The notes under the pieces: model-generated
Told to the model about the DNA's origin: nothing
Seen by the model: the letters and a program-made list of their open reading frames with translations, nothing else
Databases searched by the model: none
In this document: one piece after another, positions 62,602 through 64,000 of the stretch
Numbering within the stretch: position 1 is the stretch's first letter
Layout of the letters: each line of letters begins with the position of its first letter
NCBI RefSeq assembly: GCF_023227905.1
Contig: NZ_JALOCF010000016.1
Coordinates: forward strand, 1 to 64,000
DNA from: Methylobacter sp.
GTDB taxonomy: Bacteria > Pseudomonadota > Gammaproteobacteria > Methylococcales > Methylomonadaceae
DNA: 64,000 nt
Direction: 5' to 3'
Position numbers and translations under genes: made by a program

Positions 62602-64000
62602 TTACGGCCTGAAGGTTTGCTTCATTTCCGGCATCGGGATACTAATGTGATAGCCTTGGGCAAAATTAATGCCCATGTCCTTGAGCGCCTCCCAAATTTC
62701 CTGGTTTTCGACAAACTCGGCAACAGTGAGAATGTCTATGTCCTGGCATAATCGGGACAGGTTACGAACCAAGGCATAATCTACTTTAGAAGTCAGAATG
62801 TTACGTACAAATGCGCCGTCAATTTTGACATACTCGAAACGCAATTCACGCAAATAATGAAATGAGTTATACCCTGTGCCAAAATCGTCCAAGGCAAAAG
62901 CAAAGCCTTTGCGGCGCAAATTGGCGAGAAATCGGCGCATATTGGTCATGTCGCCAATTGCATCGCGTTCCAGTAATTCAAAAACAATGCTTTCGGGAGG
63001 AAGTTCCAGCTTTTGGCACAGTTCTTCGGCATAGCCTAAAATGCCACGGCCCTGAATCTCCTGCACCGATAAGTTGATGAATATTTTCGCATTGGCTTCC
63101 GGGCGGTTGGTATCCATGCAGGCGCGCTTAGCCGCAAAAGAGTTGTTGATCATAGCGAGGTCGAGTTCACGCGCCATGCCGTATTTGTCGATGGTTTCGA
63201 TAAACATGGCTGCCGAGGTCGTTTCTTCTCCCGTTGGGGATTTAAGCCGGGCCAGCGTTTCAAAGGCATATAGCTCGCCGGATTGGCAGTCAACAATCGA
63301 TTGGTAATAGGGAACAATACGCCTTTCCTTTAAGGCTTCGCGCAGGTTTTCCGCATTATCGCGCGTCTCGCGAATGCTGATACGTGTTGCCTTTGCGTCA
63401 AAGGTACAGACGCTATCTTTACCCATGTCTTTGGCTTTGTACATGGCGGCATCGACACCTTCCAGCAAGGTATCTATGTTTTTTCCATCGACAGGGTAGC
63501 TGCTCACGCCTATGGAGACAGTCAAATGAAAGCGGCTGCCTTGCGCGGATGTGATAGCCATTTCCCGTAGTGCGCGGCTTACGTTTTCCGCGACAACCCG
63601 GGCGCCTTCGGGACCGGTTTCAGTCAGGATAATGGCAAACTCATCGCCGCCAATACGGGCGCACAAATCGCCTTTTCGGGTATGTTCAAGCAGGGCACTG
63701 GCGATTGCACACAATGCTGTATCGCCGGTAGGGTGGCCGTAGGAGTCGTTGATGTCCTTAAAATTGTCGAGGTCAAGCATCAGTACACTAAACTCATGCT
63801 TATGCCGCTCGGAACGACCAATTTCATAGCTTAGAATATCGTTAAACTGGCGACGGTTATGCAGTCCGGTAAGGGGGTCATGCACAGCGTAGTACTCAAG
63901 CTCCAGTAAGGTGCGCGACAATACTTTGCTGGAACCCACCACCATGACCATGACGGCGAGTATTGAGCGGATGACGCTTTCTTCCTGCGCTGATAAGTTA
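62602..64000 (-). CDS. GGDEF-EAL protein, 5' part outside window
   Basis: Bifunctional-type c-di-GMP enzyme. The frame is open from the right edge, so the N-terminal sensor region is missing; an internal ATG at 63951 is not the likely start. The GGDEF domain has HDPLTGLHNRR, ARIGGDEFAI (active-site motif intact) and the inhibitory-site RxxD (RKGD five residues upstream). The EAL domain has FETLARL (EAL as ETL), INLSVQEIQ, FELLERD, DDFGTGYNSF, KIDGAFV and EFVENQE, so the metal and catalytic positions appear kept. Net activity cannot be told from sequence. The two PilZ proteins in the window are possible effectors. Confidence 0.92.
   Translation of the reverse strand, partial: NLSAQEESVIRSILAVMVMVVGSSKVLSRTLLELEYYAVHDPLTGLHNRRQFNDILSYEIGRSERHKHEFSVLMLDLDNFKDINDSYGHPTGDTALCAIASALLEHTRKGDLCARIGGDEFAIILTETGPEGARVVAENVSRALREMAITSAQGSRFHLTVSIGVSSYPVDGKNIDTLLEGVDAAMYKAKDMGKDSVCTFDAKATRISIRETRDNAENLREALKERRIVPYYQSIVDCQSGELYAFETLARLKSPTGEETTSAAMFIETIDKYGMARELDLAMINNSFAAKRACMDTNRPEANAKIFINLSVQEIQGRGILGYAEELCQKLELPPESIVFELLERDAIGDMTNMRRFLANLRRKGFAFALDDFGTGYNSFHYLRELRFEYVKIDGAFVRNILTSKVDYALVRNLSRLCQDIDILTVAEFVENQEIWEALKDMGINFAQGYHISIPMPEMKQTFRP

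Noticed and set aside
1..64000. CRISPR arrays, prophage or complete insertion sequences
   Set aside because: I saw no regularly spaced repeats with unique spacers, no phage structural genes and no transposase or integrase.

Overview
The window is chromosomal DNA of a Gammaproteobacterium. Evidence for this is the ftsH-glmM-secG-tRNA-Leu order, BamC, RapA, ZapE, AcnB, a PurL of the long single-chain type, and a YafS-like methyltransferase beside rnhA and mltD. The gene mix (chemosensory cluster with an oxygen-binding diiron-protein homologue, Tad pilus locus, paired NAD and NADP isocitrate dehydrogenases) would fit a methanotroph-like lineage (Methylococcales). That is inference: the window carries no methane-oxidation gene. 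I see no transposase, integrase, prophage or CRISPR array, but intergenic spacers are rich in small palindromic repeats.

Layout. 1-3.4 kb: 3' end of ftsH, then glmM, tpiA, secG and tRNA-Leu(GAG), all on +. 3.5-15.7 kb: one long co-oriented chemosensory cluster: cheY, cheA, cheW, an Aer-like PAS receptor, a second cheW, a ParA ATPase, a STAS protein, cheR, cheD, a stand-alone CheB receiver, full-length cheB, a soluble receptor-like protein, and an ODP-like diiron protein. 15.7-16.4 kb: AT-rich spacer with four DnaA-box-like 9-mers. 16.4-21.2 kb: rnhA and a methyltransferase (-), mltD (+), a DUF2780-like exported protein and two ankyrin proteins (-). 21.6-28.2 kb: zapE, acnB and NAD-type IDH (-), divergent from NADP-type icd (+). 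28.4-32.1 kb: PilZ protein, YajD-like HNH nuclease, dnaQ, deaD.

32.8-48.4 kb: Tad/Flp pilus locus. tadA, tadB, tadC and tadD come first. A 1.65-kb spacer carries repeats, including a pair of direct repeats exactly 250 bp apart upstream of the pilin. Then follow flp, the prepilin peptidase tadV, an unusual AAA ATPase, rcpC, a small unknown protein, the secretin rcpA, an RcpB/CpaD-like lipoprotein, tadG, tadE, tadF and tadZ. 48.6-64 kb: an isoprenylcysteine-methyltransferase-like membrane protein, dapA-bamC-purL, a membrane-bound PilZ protein, two His-rich glycine-zipper proteins (-), rapA, a repeat-rich spacer, a CvfB-like S1 protein, a DnaJ-TM-Sel1 fusion, and a GGDEF-EAL protein (-) that runs off the right edge.

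Three themes connect the genes. Surface and motility behaviour: chemosensory array, Tad pilus, two PilZ proteins and a GGDEF-EAL enzyme suggest linked oxygen or redox sensing, c-di-GMP signalling and attachment. Central carbon flow: AcnB with two IDHs. Envelope and nucleic-acid housekeeping. The least explained items are the chemosensory extras (CheB receiver duplicate, double-hairpin receptor-like protein, ParA-STAS overlap, ODP), the extra ATPase and the 91-residue protein in the Tad locus, the repeats upstream of flp, and the DnaA-box cluster.
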